Shown piece after piece: positions 55,118 to 63,209 of a stretch of 64,000 nucleotides of DNA. The stretch comes from JBASNZ01 sp049657775 (GTDB lineage Bacteria > Actinomycetota > Coriobacteriia > Anaerosomatales > Anaerosomataceae): NCBI GenBank assembly GCA_049657775.1, contig JBASNZ010000050.1, positions 1 through 64,000 on the forward strand. Direction: 5' to 3'. A program made the translations under genes and the position numbers. Positions within the stretch are counted from its first letter, which is position 1; each line of letters begins with the position of its first letter. The notes under the pieces are model-generated. The model did no database searches. It worked only from the letters and a program-made list of their open reading frames with translations, and was not told the origin of the DNA.

Positions 55118-57445
55118 ATGCCTGACGTGATCGCGGACCTGCTCGGCGATGATGTCGTTGGGTGGCTGCTCGGCTCACATGAGCCGTCCGCGACGTTCGT
55201 CACGCTCACACGCGTGCTCGGCAGACCCGACGATGATGCTGACGTCCGTTTTGCACGGGCGGCCGTCTTGGCCGAAGAGCGGATAGCGAACCTGGTGAAG
55301 GCCCTCCCCGTGTGGGGAGTCGACGAGTTCAGCGGCCATGACTCGCCCGACTTCCTTCCCAACCTCCTTGGCCTGCTCCACGATCTGGGCGTTCGAGCCG
55401 GCGATCTCGAACGGGTGGACATCTCGCTCGATGCACTTGCCACGCACCAGGACGCCCAGGGCAGATTCGAGTCGTACGGACGCTATCGCGGATCGGAAGC
55501 GCACTGGGGGACGTTGCCGTGCGACACGCATGCGATCGCCGGCGCGTTGCTGCGGTACGGGCGGGGCGACGACCCGCGGGTCCGAAGGGCGCTTGCTCGC
55601 GCAGCGGCGGACCTGGCTGAGACCCCGCAGGGACCCGCCTGGCGCTGCGAACCCGACAAGCGCACCGTCTTCCGGGGGCCCGGACGAAAGGCCGACGTGT
55701 GCCCACAGGTCACGCTTGAGGCCTTGCGCGCCTTCGCCTACGTGCCACCCGGCGAGCGCCCATCCTCCATCGCGAAGGCAGCACGCACGCCGCTCGAGGT
55801 GTGGCGTCGCCGCGCCGAGGAGCGCCCGTATATGTTCGGGCACGGGTATCAGTTCAAGAGCGCCAAATGGCCCAACCTCTGGTACGACGTCATGGGCGTG
55901 GTCAGCACGCTTAGCCGGTACCCCGAAGTGTGGAGCGGACCCAACGCCGACCCGTCGGATCGTCGGGCACTGGCGGAACTCGCCGCATGCCTCATCGCGT
56001 ACAACACCGACGAGAACGGCCGCGTGGCGCCGCGCAGGGTCTATCGTGGATTCGAGGAGTTTTCCTTTGGCCAGAAGAAGCAGCCGTCGCCCACCGCCAC
56101 CGCTCTTGTGGCCGCCGCCCTCACTCCGCTGGCCGCGCTTGCCGATGAGATCGCGGCCATCGACGTGGCGGCTCTTGGCAGCTCCAAGGGCGGCTCCGGC
56201 ACACCCGTGCCTCCAAAGACGGTCACGCAACCCGCACGTAAGGCGCCGGCCGTCTGCCCCACACCGGTAAACACACGCTCCTATCCGCACGCCGCCGTTC
56301 TCCCGCGCGTGCTCGCCCGACACCATCTGGGCACGCCCTGGGTCGCGGCAACGCCGGAGACGATAGTCTCGGACATCGTGGGGCTGCATGCGACCGCACC
56401 CACCGGCCCGTACCTGTCGCTTGCCGCACGGCTTCCCGCGTTTGGCCCCGATTCGCTCTCCGGCGCACTCTACGACCGCCGGTCGCTCTCGCTGTTCCGG
56501 TGCATGCGGGGAGCGCTCTTTGTCGTTCGCTCCGAGATGTTGCCGGTCCTGGCGGCGGCCACCGGTGCCGCGGTCGCCCATCACTCGGCTCTGTACCTGG
56601 GCGATCGCAGGGTCACGATGAGACAGTACGAGCAGCTCTCCGCGAAGGTCCTGCGGGTGCTCTCCGAAGAAGCGCCCCTCTCGGTTGCCCAGATCAGAGA
56701 GCGGCTGAACCCACACGCCGACCTCGGCGCGGTGCTGACGCATATGTGCAACGAGGGCCTCGTGCTACGTGACCGGCCCTCCGACGACTGGCGCGACCGG
56801 CGCTACCGGTACACCCGCTTTGATGCCGCGCTCCCAGGGGTCCGGCTCGACCGCCTGTCCGAGGCCGACGGCACGCTGGCGCTTGTTCGTGCCTACATCC
56901 GGGCGTTCGGACCCGTGCGCAAGGCCGACGTGGTCTGGTGGACGGGCGCCGGCGTGCGCCGCAGCGATCTCGCGCTGTCCACCCTCGGGGACGAGATCGT
57001 GGAGGTCAGCATCGCGGGCGAGGACGAGCTCATGCTGATGCACGCGGCCGACCTCGACGAACTCGAGTCGGCGGCACTTCTCCAGCATCCGCTCGTCTCG
57101 CTGCTGCCGGCGTTGGATCCGCTTCTGGCTGGCCACACGCGACGGGAGCGCTTCGTCGACCAGGTATCGCGTCCGTTCGTGTTCGACCGCGCCGGACACG
57201 CGACAGCGGTCGTGATGATCGACGGCCGGGTGGCAGGCGTGTGGGACACGCAGGTTCGAGACTCCGCGGTGCTGGTCCACCTCTTCTCCGCTCCCGACGC
57301 TACGCTCCGCTCGATCGTAGATGAGGCCGCAAGCCGTATGGGGACGCTCCTCTTTGGTGACGGAGCATCAGTGCGCTGGCAGACGACGATGCCGCCACTG
57401 GGTGCCAGACCGGGCGGCTCGGTCACGCATCCGCTTCGTGGATAG
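55118..57445 (+). CDS. Fusion of an alpha/alpha-toroid (prenyltransferase-like) domain with an AlkZ-like winged-helix domain
   Basis: 775 aa. Residues 1-~365 form an alpha/alpha-toroid resembling terpenoid cyclase/prenyltransferase-like proteins (ALATHQDAQGRFESYGRY, PCDTHAIAGALLRYG, CPQVTLEALRAFAYV). A Gly/Ser/Pro linker (~365-390) leads to a HTH_42 winged-helix domain (~390-770), the fold of AlkZ/YcaQ DNA glycosylases, with DIVGLHATAPTGPYLSLAARL. Where AlkZ uses a Q-x-Q pair, this has H-A-T, as in the related actinobacterial subgroup. A DNA repair or processing role is possible but unproven. It starts 12 nt after the GerMN stop. Confidence 0.8.
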   Translation: MPDVIADLLGDDVVGWLLGSHEPSATFVTLTRVLGRPDDDADVRFARAAVLAEERIANLVKALPVWGVDEFSGHDSPDFLPNLLGLLHDLGVRAGDLERVDISLDALATHQDAQGRFESYGRYRGSEAHWGTLPCDTHAIAGALLRYGRGDDPRVRRALARAAADLAETPQGPAWRCEPDKRTVFRGPGRKADVCPQVTLEALRAFAYVPPGERPSSIAKAARTPLEVWRRRAEERPYMFGHGYQFKSAKWPNLWYDVMGVVSTLSRYPEVWSGPNADPSDRRALAELAACLIAYNTDENGRVAPRRVYRGFEEFSFGQKKQPSPTATALVAAALTPLAALADEIAAIDVAALGSSKGGSGTPVPPKTVTQPARKAPAVCPTPVNTRSYPHAAVLPRVLARHHLGTPWVAATPETIVSDIVGLHATAPTGPYLSLAARLPAFGPDSLSGALYDRRSLSLFRCMRGALFVVRSEMLPVLAAATGAAVAHHSALYLGDRRVTMRQYEQLSAKVLRVLSEEAPLSVAQIRERLNPHADLGAVLTHMCNEGLVLRDRPSDDWRDRRYRYTRFDAALPGVRLDRLSEADGTLALVRAYIRAFGPVRKADVVWWTGAGVRRSDLALSTLGDEIVEVSIAGEDELMLMHAADLDELESAALLQHPLVSLLPALDPLLAGHTRRERFVDQVSRPFVFDRAGHATAVVMIDGRVAGVWDTQVRDSAVLVHLFSAPDATLRSIVDEAASRMGTLLFGDGASVRWQTTMPPLGARPGGSVTHPLRG

Positions 57446-57459
57446 TCTCCGGAAACACG

Positions 57460-57491
57460 AACGACGCCTGGCATCGAAGCCAAGCGTCGTT
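57460..57491 (+). terminator. Hairpin after the fusion protein
   Basis: A 13-bp arm AACGACGCCTGGC with its near-complement (one mismatch), 6-nt loop, 15 nt past the stop. Confidence 0.6.
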
Positions 57492-57543
57492 TGGTGTGTC
57501 GCGCAGCCTGTTTCTCAGGCGGGGCCACGTGACGATCGGTGCT

Positions 57544-57570
57544 CCGGGTGCGGGGGTAAGGGGCACCCGG
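57544..57570 (-). terminator. Hairpin downstream of the 36-aa ORF
   Basis: CCGGGTGC and its complement with an 11-nt loop, 20 nt beyond the TAG at 57590. Supports the small ORF being a transcript of its own. Confidence 0.5.
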
Positions 57571-57589
57571 CCCCAGGCGTGGATAGCGC

Positions 57590-57700
57590 CTAGAGGGAGG
57601 ACAGAAGAACGGCGAGCACCATCAGTGCGCTGAGCGCTACGACGGCACGGCCGGGGTAGATGACACCTTCGCTGAAACTGTCCTGCAAATGAGAGAACAT
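57590..57700 (-). CDS. 36-aa single-pass membrane peptide
   Basis: ATG at 57700, TAG at 57590, with AAGGAG 8 nt before ATG. The peptide has a charged N-terminus (MFSHLQDSFSEG) and one hydrophobic helix (VVALSALMVLAVLLSSL) to the end. It is divergent from the LysR gene, sharing a ~100-nt promoter region, and is followed by a hairpin. Too short for usual gene callers. It may be a small membrane regulator; function unknown. Confidence 0.55.
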   Translation of the reverse strand: MFSHLQDSFSEGVIYPGRAVVALSALMVLAVLLSSL

Positions 57701-57790
57701 GGCGGGCTCCTTCGTAGGCTGTGACTGCCTTCACCAAGCATTATCGGCGCTAGAAACCATCAGTTCCATTTACGCTTTCTACTTCATATC

Positions 57791-57805
57791 GTAAGCTTTG
57801 CTTAC
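57791..57805. promoter_or_regulatory. Inverted repeat overlapping the LysR start region
   Basis: GTAAGCTTTGCTTAC: five-base arms GTAAG/CTTAC around a 5-nt centre, immediately before the ATG at 57807. A candidate autoregulatory site for the LysR protein and for the divergent 36-aa ORF. Confidence 0.45.
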
Positions 57806-57806
57806 T

Positions 57807-58742
57807 ATGCTCAATGTGAACCGCATGCGTCTGCTCAGAGAGGTCGCTTCCCGCGGCTCGATCGCGGCCGCCGCGGAAGCGCTCTTCCTCACACCGTCGG
57901 CGGTGTCCCAGCAGCTCGGGGTGCTGGAGCGCGAGACCGGTGTGGAGCTTCTCGAGCGCGTCGGACGCCGAGTCCGACTGACGTCTGCCGGAGAGTCTCT
58001 TGTGGCGCACACCGAGAACGTACTGGCCGCGCTCGAGGAGGCCGAGGCAGACCTGGAGGCCGTAGGCCACGGTATCGCGGGACCCATCAGGACCTGCGCC
58101 TTTCCGACCGCCGCACGCGCACTGCTGGTGCCGGCGCTCGCGATCATCAAGAAGGAGCACCCTCAGGTCTCGGTATCGATGGTCGACCTTGAGCCTGAAG
58201 AAAGCCTGCCGATGCTCAAGACCGGCGACCTCGACCTTGTGCTCACCTACGGATTCGATCGGCTTCCCGAGAGGACCGATCCCGGCACGGAGCGGGTCTT
58301 GCTCCTCAAGGAGCCGGTCTACATCGCGATTCCCGCATCGCATCCCAATGCGCGAGGGCTCGCTCGCGTGGCCGACTTCTCGGACGAGGAGTGGATCGTG
58401 GGCCGGGACGGCTCGTCGCTTCGCGATGTCGTGGTGAGAGTCGCCAACGACGCCGGGTTCGAGCCCAGGATGAACCTGCACAGCAACGACTACCAGGTGA
58501 TCCTCTCGGCCGTGCAGGCCGGGCTGGGCGTGTCGATCGCGCCACCGATCGCGCTCTTCGCGGAGTACCCGGGGGTGCTGTTGCGGGCGCCGACCGATGT
58601 GCTGATGCACCGGCACGTCCATGCGGTCATCCGACGCGGAAGCGGCGAACGCCCGGCTATCGCAGCCGCTCTCAAGACCCTGCGAGCGGTTGCCGGCAAG
58701 GTTGCCGCCGTCGAGCACATCCCCGGCCCTACACCGATCTAG
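57807..58742 (+). CDS. LysR-family transcriptional regulator
   Basis: 311 aa from the ATG at 57807; an in-frame TTG at 57798 is an alternative. N-terminal winged HTH with RLLREVASRGSIAAAAEALF and LTPSAVSQQLGVLE, then a coiled linker and a PBP-like effector domain (~90-300). No transporter or enzyme is beside it except the divergent 36-aa ORF, so the regulated pathway is unclear. Its 3' end overlaps the convergent kinase by 14 nt. Confidence 0.93.
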   Translation: MLNVNRMRLLREVASRGSIAAAAEALFLTPSAVSQQLGVLERETGVELLERVGRRVRLTSAGESLVAHTENVLAALEEAEADLEAVGHGIAGPIRTCAFPTAARALLVPALAIIKKEHPQVSVSMVDLEPEESLPMLKTGDLDLVLTYGFDRLPERTDPGTERVLLLKEPVYIAIPASHPNARGLARVADFSDEEWIVGRDGSSLRDVVVRVANDAGFEPRMNLHSNDYQVILSAVQAGLGVSIAPPIALFAEYPGVLLRAPTDVLMHRHVHAVIRRGSGERPAIAAALKTLRAVAGKVAAVEHIPGPTPI

Positions 58743-60234
58743 GGATGTCCCGGGAGAGCGTGACCTCGAAGGTGGCCCCGGCTCCGACGTCACTCGTAAC
58801 CGTGATCGTTCCGCCCAGAAGCGCCGTCATGTCCCGGCAGATCGCAAGTCCCAGCCCGGTTCCGTCCGGCTTTCGGCCATGCTCTCCGTGGACCTGGGTG
58901 AACGCGTCGAAGACGTGCGCTTGATCCTCCGCGGCGATGCCGATACCGTCGTCGGTGACCGCTATGCAGCACCCGTCCCCCGTGTCGGTCACCGTGACCG
59001 AGACATGACCGTACGGGGGCGTGAACTTGATGGCATTGGACAGGAGATTCCGGACGATCTGGCTGAGAAGTCGCGGGTCGGTCGTGAGCTCAAGGCCATC
59101 CGGAGCCGAAAGTGACACCGTGAGCGCGCGCTGAAGCGCGAGCGGCCGCATCGTCTCGACCAGCCTACCGACCGCCTGCCCCAGATCGACCGTCTCCGCA
59201 GCCACCACCGTACGGCCCGCCTCGATCCGCTCGATGTCCAGCAGATCGTTCACCATCGACAGGAGTTGTACGCTCGACTCCTTGACCATGGCCAGCTGCT
59301 TCGCCTGTTCCTCTGTCACCGGACCCGCCAGCCCGCCGGCGAGCACGTCCGTGAAGCCGATGATGACGTTGAGAGGCGTGCGCAGCTCGTGGCTGACATT
59401 GGCCAGCAGATCGCGCTTGGCCCTGTTCGCCTCGGAGAGTTCCACGTTGAGGTCGAGCAGTTCCGCCGTGCGCTCATCGACCGTGCGCTCAAGATCCAGA
59501 TTGTATCGGGCCTGAGCGTCCAGCAAGTCCTGCCGTGCCTTTTCTCGCTCGGTCACGTCCACGAACGTCACAACGGATCCGAGCGTCGATCCAGACTCGT
59601 CCGTGAGCGGGGATGCCGAGACGGAGAGGGCGAGTTTGCCCGTGTCGTTCGACTCGACGATGCACCCAACATCGGACAGCGAGACTCCCTCGCTGAGGTA
59701 GTCGATGTGCAATGGTGGCTCACCGGGAAACGACGGCATACCTACGAAGCTGGAAGGCAACTGCCACGTGGATCTGTCATCCGGTCTGATCAGTCCCAGG
59801 AGGTCCCGGGCCCGGTCACTGGCAAACGTGATCGCGCCATTGGAGGCGACGAACATGGTACCACCCGGACTGGTGTCCACGATCGTGGTAAGGAGCTCGT
59901 GCTCGCTGCGGAGCACCCGCTCGGCGCGACTCAGGTCGTTGACCTGGAGGGCCATACTGGCGACATGCGCAACGTATGCCAGGAACGGGATGAAGAGTAT
60001 CTCGGCATAGTCCTCGAATGGATCGAGCGCGGCCGTCACGCCGGCGTGTTGGAGGACGTTGGACCCCGATGCGAACACGTAGATAGCCAGCGCCAGCGCG
60101 AGGAAGCTCCTCACGGTGCGGACGTACTGCGGACCGAGAAAGTCCATCGGGATCGTCAGCGCCAGCAGGAATGCCGCCGTGAACGCGAACAGGGCGACCA
60201 CATCTGCCGTGAAAAGGAAGACTTCGGGATTCAT
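58729..60234 (-). CDS. Membrane PAS histidine kinase
   Basis: 501 aa. Three TM helices (~8-30, ~42-60, ~78-100), a PAS domain (~115-235; TIVDTSPGGTMFVASNGAITF), a coiled coil, then HisKA with NVSHELRTPLNVIIGF, and HATPase with NLLSNAIKFT, DDGIGI and GTGLGLAI. It lacks a receiver domain and no response regulator is adjacent, so it is an orphan kinase here. The start overlaps the stop of the small membrane gene upstream (ATGA). Confidence 0.94.
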   Translation of the reverse strand: MNPEVFLFTADVVALFAFTAAFLLALTIPMDFLGPQYVRTVRSFLALALAIYVFASGSNVLQHAGVTAALDPFEDYAEILFIPFLAYVAHVASMALQVNDLSRAERVLRSEHELLTTIVDTSPGGTMFVASNGAITFASDRARDLLGLIRPDDRSTWQLPSSFVGMPSFPGEPPLHIDYLSEGVSLSDVGCIVESNDTGKLALSVSASPLTDESGSTLGSVVTFVDVTEREKARQDLLDAQARYNLDLERTVDERTAELLDLNVELSEANRAKRDLLANVSHELRTPLNVIIGFTDVLAGGLAGPVTEEQAKQLAMVKESSVQLLSMVNDLLDIERIEAGRTVVAAETVDLGQAVGRLVETMRPLALQRALTVSLSAPDGLELTTDPRLLSQIVRNLLSNAIKFTPPYGHVSVTVTDTGDGCCIAVTDDGIGIAAEDQAHVFDAFTQVHGEHGRKPDGTGLGLAICRDMTALLGGTITVTSDVGAGATFEVTLSRDIPRSV

Positions 60235-60506
60235 CGGGCGCCACCCGCACCGGTGCGCTTGAACTCAAGGAGCGCGAGGGTGCCCATGACTCCGCCGACC
60301 GCGTACGCGATGTGCTCGATCACGTTCAAGAGATCGGGCAGCACGAATCCTTCGATGATCGTCACGACGTACCCGACGATCATCGCCAGGAAGGCCATGG
60401 TCACATACCGGTTCCGCATCTGGGGCATCGACCGGGCGCTTGTGATGATGATCGGGGTGAGAACGACAACCATCACCAAGACGACGACCTCGCTCGCGTC
60501 AAGCAC
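60231..60506 (-). CDS. Small three-TM membrane protein coupled to the kinase
   Basis: 91 aa from a GTG with an AGAGAGG site. Three hydrophobic segments (VVVLVMVVVLTPIIITSA; MAFLAMIVGYVVTII; HIAYAVGGVMGTLALLEF). A four-base overlap with the kinase gene suggests a sensory accessory. The second and third helices are spaced like the membrane part of the kinase itself. Function unknown. Confidence 0.7.
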   Translation of the reverse strand: MLDASEVVVLVMVVVLTPIIITSARSMPQMRNRYVTMAFLAMIVGYVVTIIEGFVLPDLLNVIEHIAYAVGGVMGTLALLEFKRTGAGGAR

Positions 60507-60578
60507 GCCGCATCCTCTCTCCGTCCCGACCGCACTCCCGGGAAAGAGTCTATCGCGAAGACGGCTCTGGCTGCGCGG

Positions 60579-60995
60579 TCACTCGGTGGATGGCGGCGGG
60601 GCGTTCTCGTCGAAATGGAGCGAAAGCGAGTTCGTGCAGTAGCGCAGGCCGGTCGGTTCGGGTCCATCACTGAAGACGTGGCCCAGATGCGAACCGCACC
60701 GCGCGCAACGAATCTCGGTCCGGGTCATACCATGGCTCGTATCCCTGCGTTCCTCGATGGCGTCAGGCGAGATCGGCAACCAGAAACTGGGCCAGCCGCT
60801 GCCCGAGTGGTACTTGGTGGATGAGTCGAAGAGCGGATTGCCGCAGGCTCGACATCGGTAGATCCCCTGCTCGTCGAGGTCGACGAGTTCGCCCGCGAAC
60901 GGCGGCTCGGTGCCCGCCTCACGGAGCACCCGGTACTCCTCGGGCGAAAGGATCTGGTGCCACTCTTCGTCGGAGTGCTCTACCCGATCAGCCAT
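60579..60995 (-). CDS. msrB: Methionine-R-sulfoxide reductase
   Basis: 138 aa. The motifs: two zinc CxxC pairs (CRACGN and CARCGS), KYHSGSGWPSFW, GHVFSDG and the catalytic Cys in LRYCTNSLSL. Reduces the R epimer of methionine sulfoxide, complementing MsrA. It starts 11 nt after the msrA stop with AAGGAG upstream, so the two form an operon. Cys, not Sec, is at the active site here. Confidence 0.97.
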   Translation of the reverse strand: MADRVEHSDEEWHQILSPEEYRVLREAGTEPPFAGELVDLDEQGIYRCRACGNPLFDSSTKYHSGSGWPSFWLPISPDAIEERRDTSHGMTRTEIRCARCGSHLGHVFSDGPEPTGLRYCTNSLSLHFDENAPPPSTE

Positions 60996-61006
60996 CCATG
61001 TGCTCC

Positions 61007-61639
61007 TTATCGACGAATGGATCCGCAGACCTGTCCGAGAAGGGTCGCCCGGCTGGACTCGCTCAACCCCAGCGTCTCGATCTCGGCCATCAGCTCATCG
61101 CAGGTACCGTACCCGTACAGGTACCCGTTGATGCGAGCCGTCGCGGTGGCCTCGCGGAAATCGACGGGGTCAGGGTACAGGGCGCGCATCTCGCGGAAGA
61201 GCGGCGGGGTGTTGCGAAGTCGGTACTTCTGGTGGTAGTCCTCTGCCACGTAGAAGCGCTCAAGCGGCGCGATCCGAGTGTTGACGGGACCGATCGTGGC
61301 CTCCACACGCGCCCTCGCCCGCTCGGCTGCCTCTCGCTGGGCCGCGTCGGCGTAGAGCACCTGGGATGCGTACTGCCGGGAAGGCGGCGCGCCTGTCGGC
61401 CTGTGGTCGGTCCAGAAGATGTCCAACAGATCATCGTACGAGACGACCGCGGGGTCGAAATCCATTTGCACCGTCTCGGTGTGGTCGCCCAGAGAGCGAT
61501 AGGTAGGGTCAGGGGTTGTGCCACCCGCATACCCTACACGCGTGTGAAGCACGCCGGAGAGCTGCCCGAACCGGGCATCGGGTCCCCAGAATCAACCAAG
61601 TGAGAACGTGGCCGTCTTGAGCGAGCTGCGCGAGTCCAT
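61007..61639 (-). CDS. msrA: Selenocysteine-containing peptide methionine-S-sulfoxide reductase
   Basis: Reading from the ATG at 61639, with a perfect AAGGAGG 6 nt upstream: MDSRSSLKTATFSLG, then TGA (61592-61594), then FWGPDARFGQ, SGVLHTRVGYAGG and a full MsrA fold to 61007 (210 aa). In the family the motif is G-C-F-W-G with the catalytic Cys; here TGA holds exactly that position (residue 16). Downstream family motifs are intact (HTETVQMDFDP, YHQKYRLRNTP). MsrA reduces the S epimer of methionine sulfoxide; Sec should speed the reaction. The internal GTG at 61552 gives a product without an active site and has no ribosome site. Sec variants of MsrA are known in a few bacteria and algae. Confidence 0.9.
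61556..61594 (-). promoter_or_regulatory. SECIS element following the msrA UGA codon
   Basis: On the coding strand an apical hairpin UGCCC-GGUUC-GGGCA (61563-61577) starts 14 nt after UGA, with the GG of the loop 19 nt after it; in E. coli fdhF the loop begins 18 nt after UGA. The loop starts with GG as SelB recognition requires, and a U lies at the base of the stem where the bulged U is expected. A lower stem CUGGGGA/UCUCCGG extends it, with G-U pairs. Basis: manual folding. Confidence 0.75.
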
Positions 61640-61706
61640 GTGTGCCTCCTTCGTCGTACCTACCCAAGCAATCCTCGGGCCGGACGCAGGACGAGGGAGA
61701 TCGAAC

Positions 61707-62933
61707 CTACTCGGCGGTGAGCTCGTTCGCCAGTTGTTCGAGGAACAGGCCGACATCGGTCACGATGCCGATGGTCTGGAAGCTGCCGCGATCGGCAAGC
61801 TTGGTCACGACTGCGGGGTTGATGTCCACGCATACCGTTGTGGTGCTGGCCGGTAGCATGTTGCCGGTGGCGATCGAGTGCAACATTGTGGAGAGCATGA
61901 TGCACGCGCCCGCCTCCTGGCAGTAGCCGCGCATCGCCCGTTGCGCCTCCACAACGTCGGTGATCACGTCCGGAAGCGGGCCGTCGTCGCGGATGGATCC
62001 CGCGAGCACGAACGGCGTGCCGGTCGTCACGAGAGTGTGCATAAGTCCCGAAGTGAGAACCCCGGCTTCCACTGCCTGGGGGATGCCACCCAGACCGCGA
62101 ATGGTGTTGATGGCTCGCAGATGGTGGTCGTGACCTCCGAGCGTGGGCACGCCTTCGGCGAGCGACACGCCCAACGACGTGCCGAAAAGCGCAGACTCGA
62201 TGTCATGCACAGCGATCGCGTTGCCGCCGAAGAGCACGCTCACGAATCCCATGCGAACGAGGCGAGCGAGTTCATCGGCAGCGCCCGTATGCACGACCGC
62301 CGGGCCCACGACCGCGATGATGTTCTTGCCGTCGTCACGGCACTCGCGCAGCATACGAGCGACCTCGTGCACGACCTGCGCCTTCGGCTTTTCCGAGGAG
62401 ACCGCCGAGTTCATGAACTCGAACGCCTGACCCGCACGCGGACGTTCCAGCGGGCGGATGCGGATGCCGTCGTGACCCACAACGAACAGATCACCGGCGC
62501 GGACGTCGGCAAGCGCGATGGTCTCGGCGGCGCCGACGGCGGTGTCGACGCGGATACCCATGTCCATCTCGGGGTTGTCCACACGCGTCCACCGTCCAGC
62601 GATGCGGACGGCGGTCTCCAGGTTGGTGGTCGCGTGGAAGCCGTCGGGAAAGACACCATCGGCCGGAGCAGGCACCAGTCGTGCATCAGCGGGGTTCACG
62701 GGCTCCACGCCGAACGGCTGCACCGCGCTGAGAATCTCATCGAGCTGTCGCTCGGACTTGGCGATGATCCGCATCTCGGCAACGGATGCGTCGTCGTTGG
62801 TGCGCCCGACGTTGAACGCGATGGTCTCGAACTCACCGTCAAGCGCAACGATCGTGTCCATGATCTGGGACATGATGCCCGAGTCGATGAGATGACCTTC
62901 GACACGAACGTCCTCGTATGGCTGATTCGGCAT
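61707..62933 (-). CDS. TIGR00300 family protein (LOR/SDH-like, ornithine cyclodeaminase-type)
   Basis: 408 aa from an ATG with GGAGCGGGG upstream. An N-terminal ~100-residue ferredoxin-like domain (EGHLIDSGIMSQIMDTIV) precedes a Rossmann-like domain (VGPAVVHTGAADELARLVRMG, LFGGNAIAVHDIESALFGTSLG, GHDHHLRAINTIRGLGG, MLHSIATGNMLPA). The family includes archaeal ornithine cyclodeaminase and the arginine dihydrolase C-terminal domain. An NAD-dependent amino acid reaction is likely. It lies 67 nt upstream of msrA on the same strand and may share its transcript. Confidence 0.85.
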   Translation of the reverse strand: MPNQPYEDVRVEGHLIDSGIMSQIMDTIVALDGEFETIAFNVGRTNDDASVAEMRIIAKSERQLDEILSAVQPFGVEPVNPADARLVPAPADGVFPDGFHATTNLETAVRIAGRWTRVDNPEMDMGIRVDTAVGAAETIALADVRAGDLFVVGHDGIRIRPLERPRAGQAFEFMNSAVSSEKPKAQVVHEVARMLRECRDDGKNIIAVVGPAVVHTGAADELARLVRMGFVSVLFGGNAIAVHDIESALFGTSLGVSLAEGVPTLGGHDHHLRAINTIRGLGGIPQAVEAGVLTSGLMHTLVTTGTPFVLAGSIRDDGPLPDVITDVVEAQRAMRGYCQEAGACIMLSTMLHSIATGNMLPASTTTVCVDINPAVVTKLADRGSFQTIGIVTDVGLFLEQLANELTAE

Positions 62934-62989
62934 GATCCCCGCTCCCCGGCTTGATGCGCTTCGTGCGACACATTATTCACTAAAGGAGC

Positions 62990-63130
62990 CGGTCGTACAC
63001 GTGCGCGGGAGCCGATGGGGCCGTCGTCATGACCTCGGCAGGCCTGGCAACCGTGCCCCCCGTGGCCGTTCCCGCTCCGCGGGAGCTGCCCCCGATCCCG
63101 ACCGCGTAGCCTTCTCGGGGATGCGCCGCC
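62990..63130 (+). promoter_or_regulatory. Structured leader upstream of the NlpC/P60-CWB2 gene, possible riboswitch
   Basis: The 62934-63209 gap contains no gene. It shows a GGCAGGCCTGGCAACC segment, a CCCGCTCCGCGGG hairpin (63071-63083) and GC-rich complementary stretches. The GGCAACC core and following UUCCCGC recall the S-box family, while c-di-AMP riboswitches are the class known ahead of NlpC/P60 genes in actinobacteria; I cannot fit either fully. Confidence 0.35.
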
Positions 63131-63209
63131 CGTCACATCAGGTTGCAGCCGACCCCCGTACGGGCCGATACTGTCACCGTGCACCCTGACGCGTACAGGA
63201 GTCGTAGCC

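Noticed and set aside
61007..61552. MsrA starting at the internal GTG 61552
   Set aside because: It lacks the catalytic motif and ribosome site; the frame continues through TGA to an ATG with AAGGAGG at 61639.
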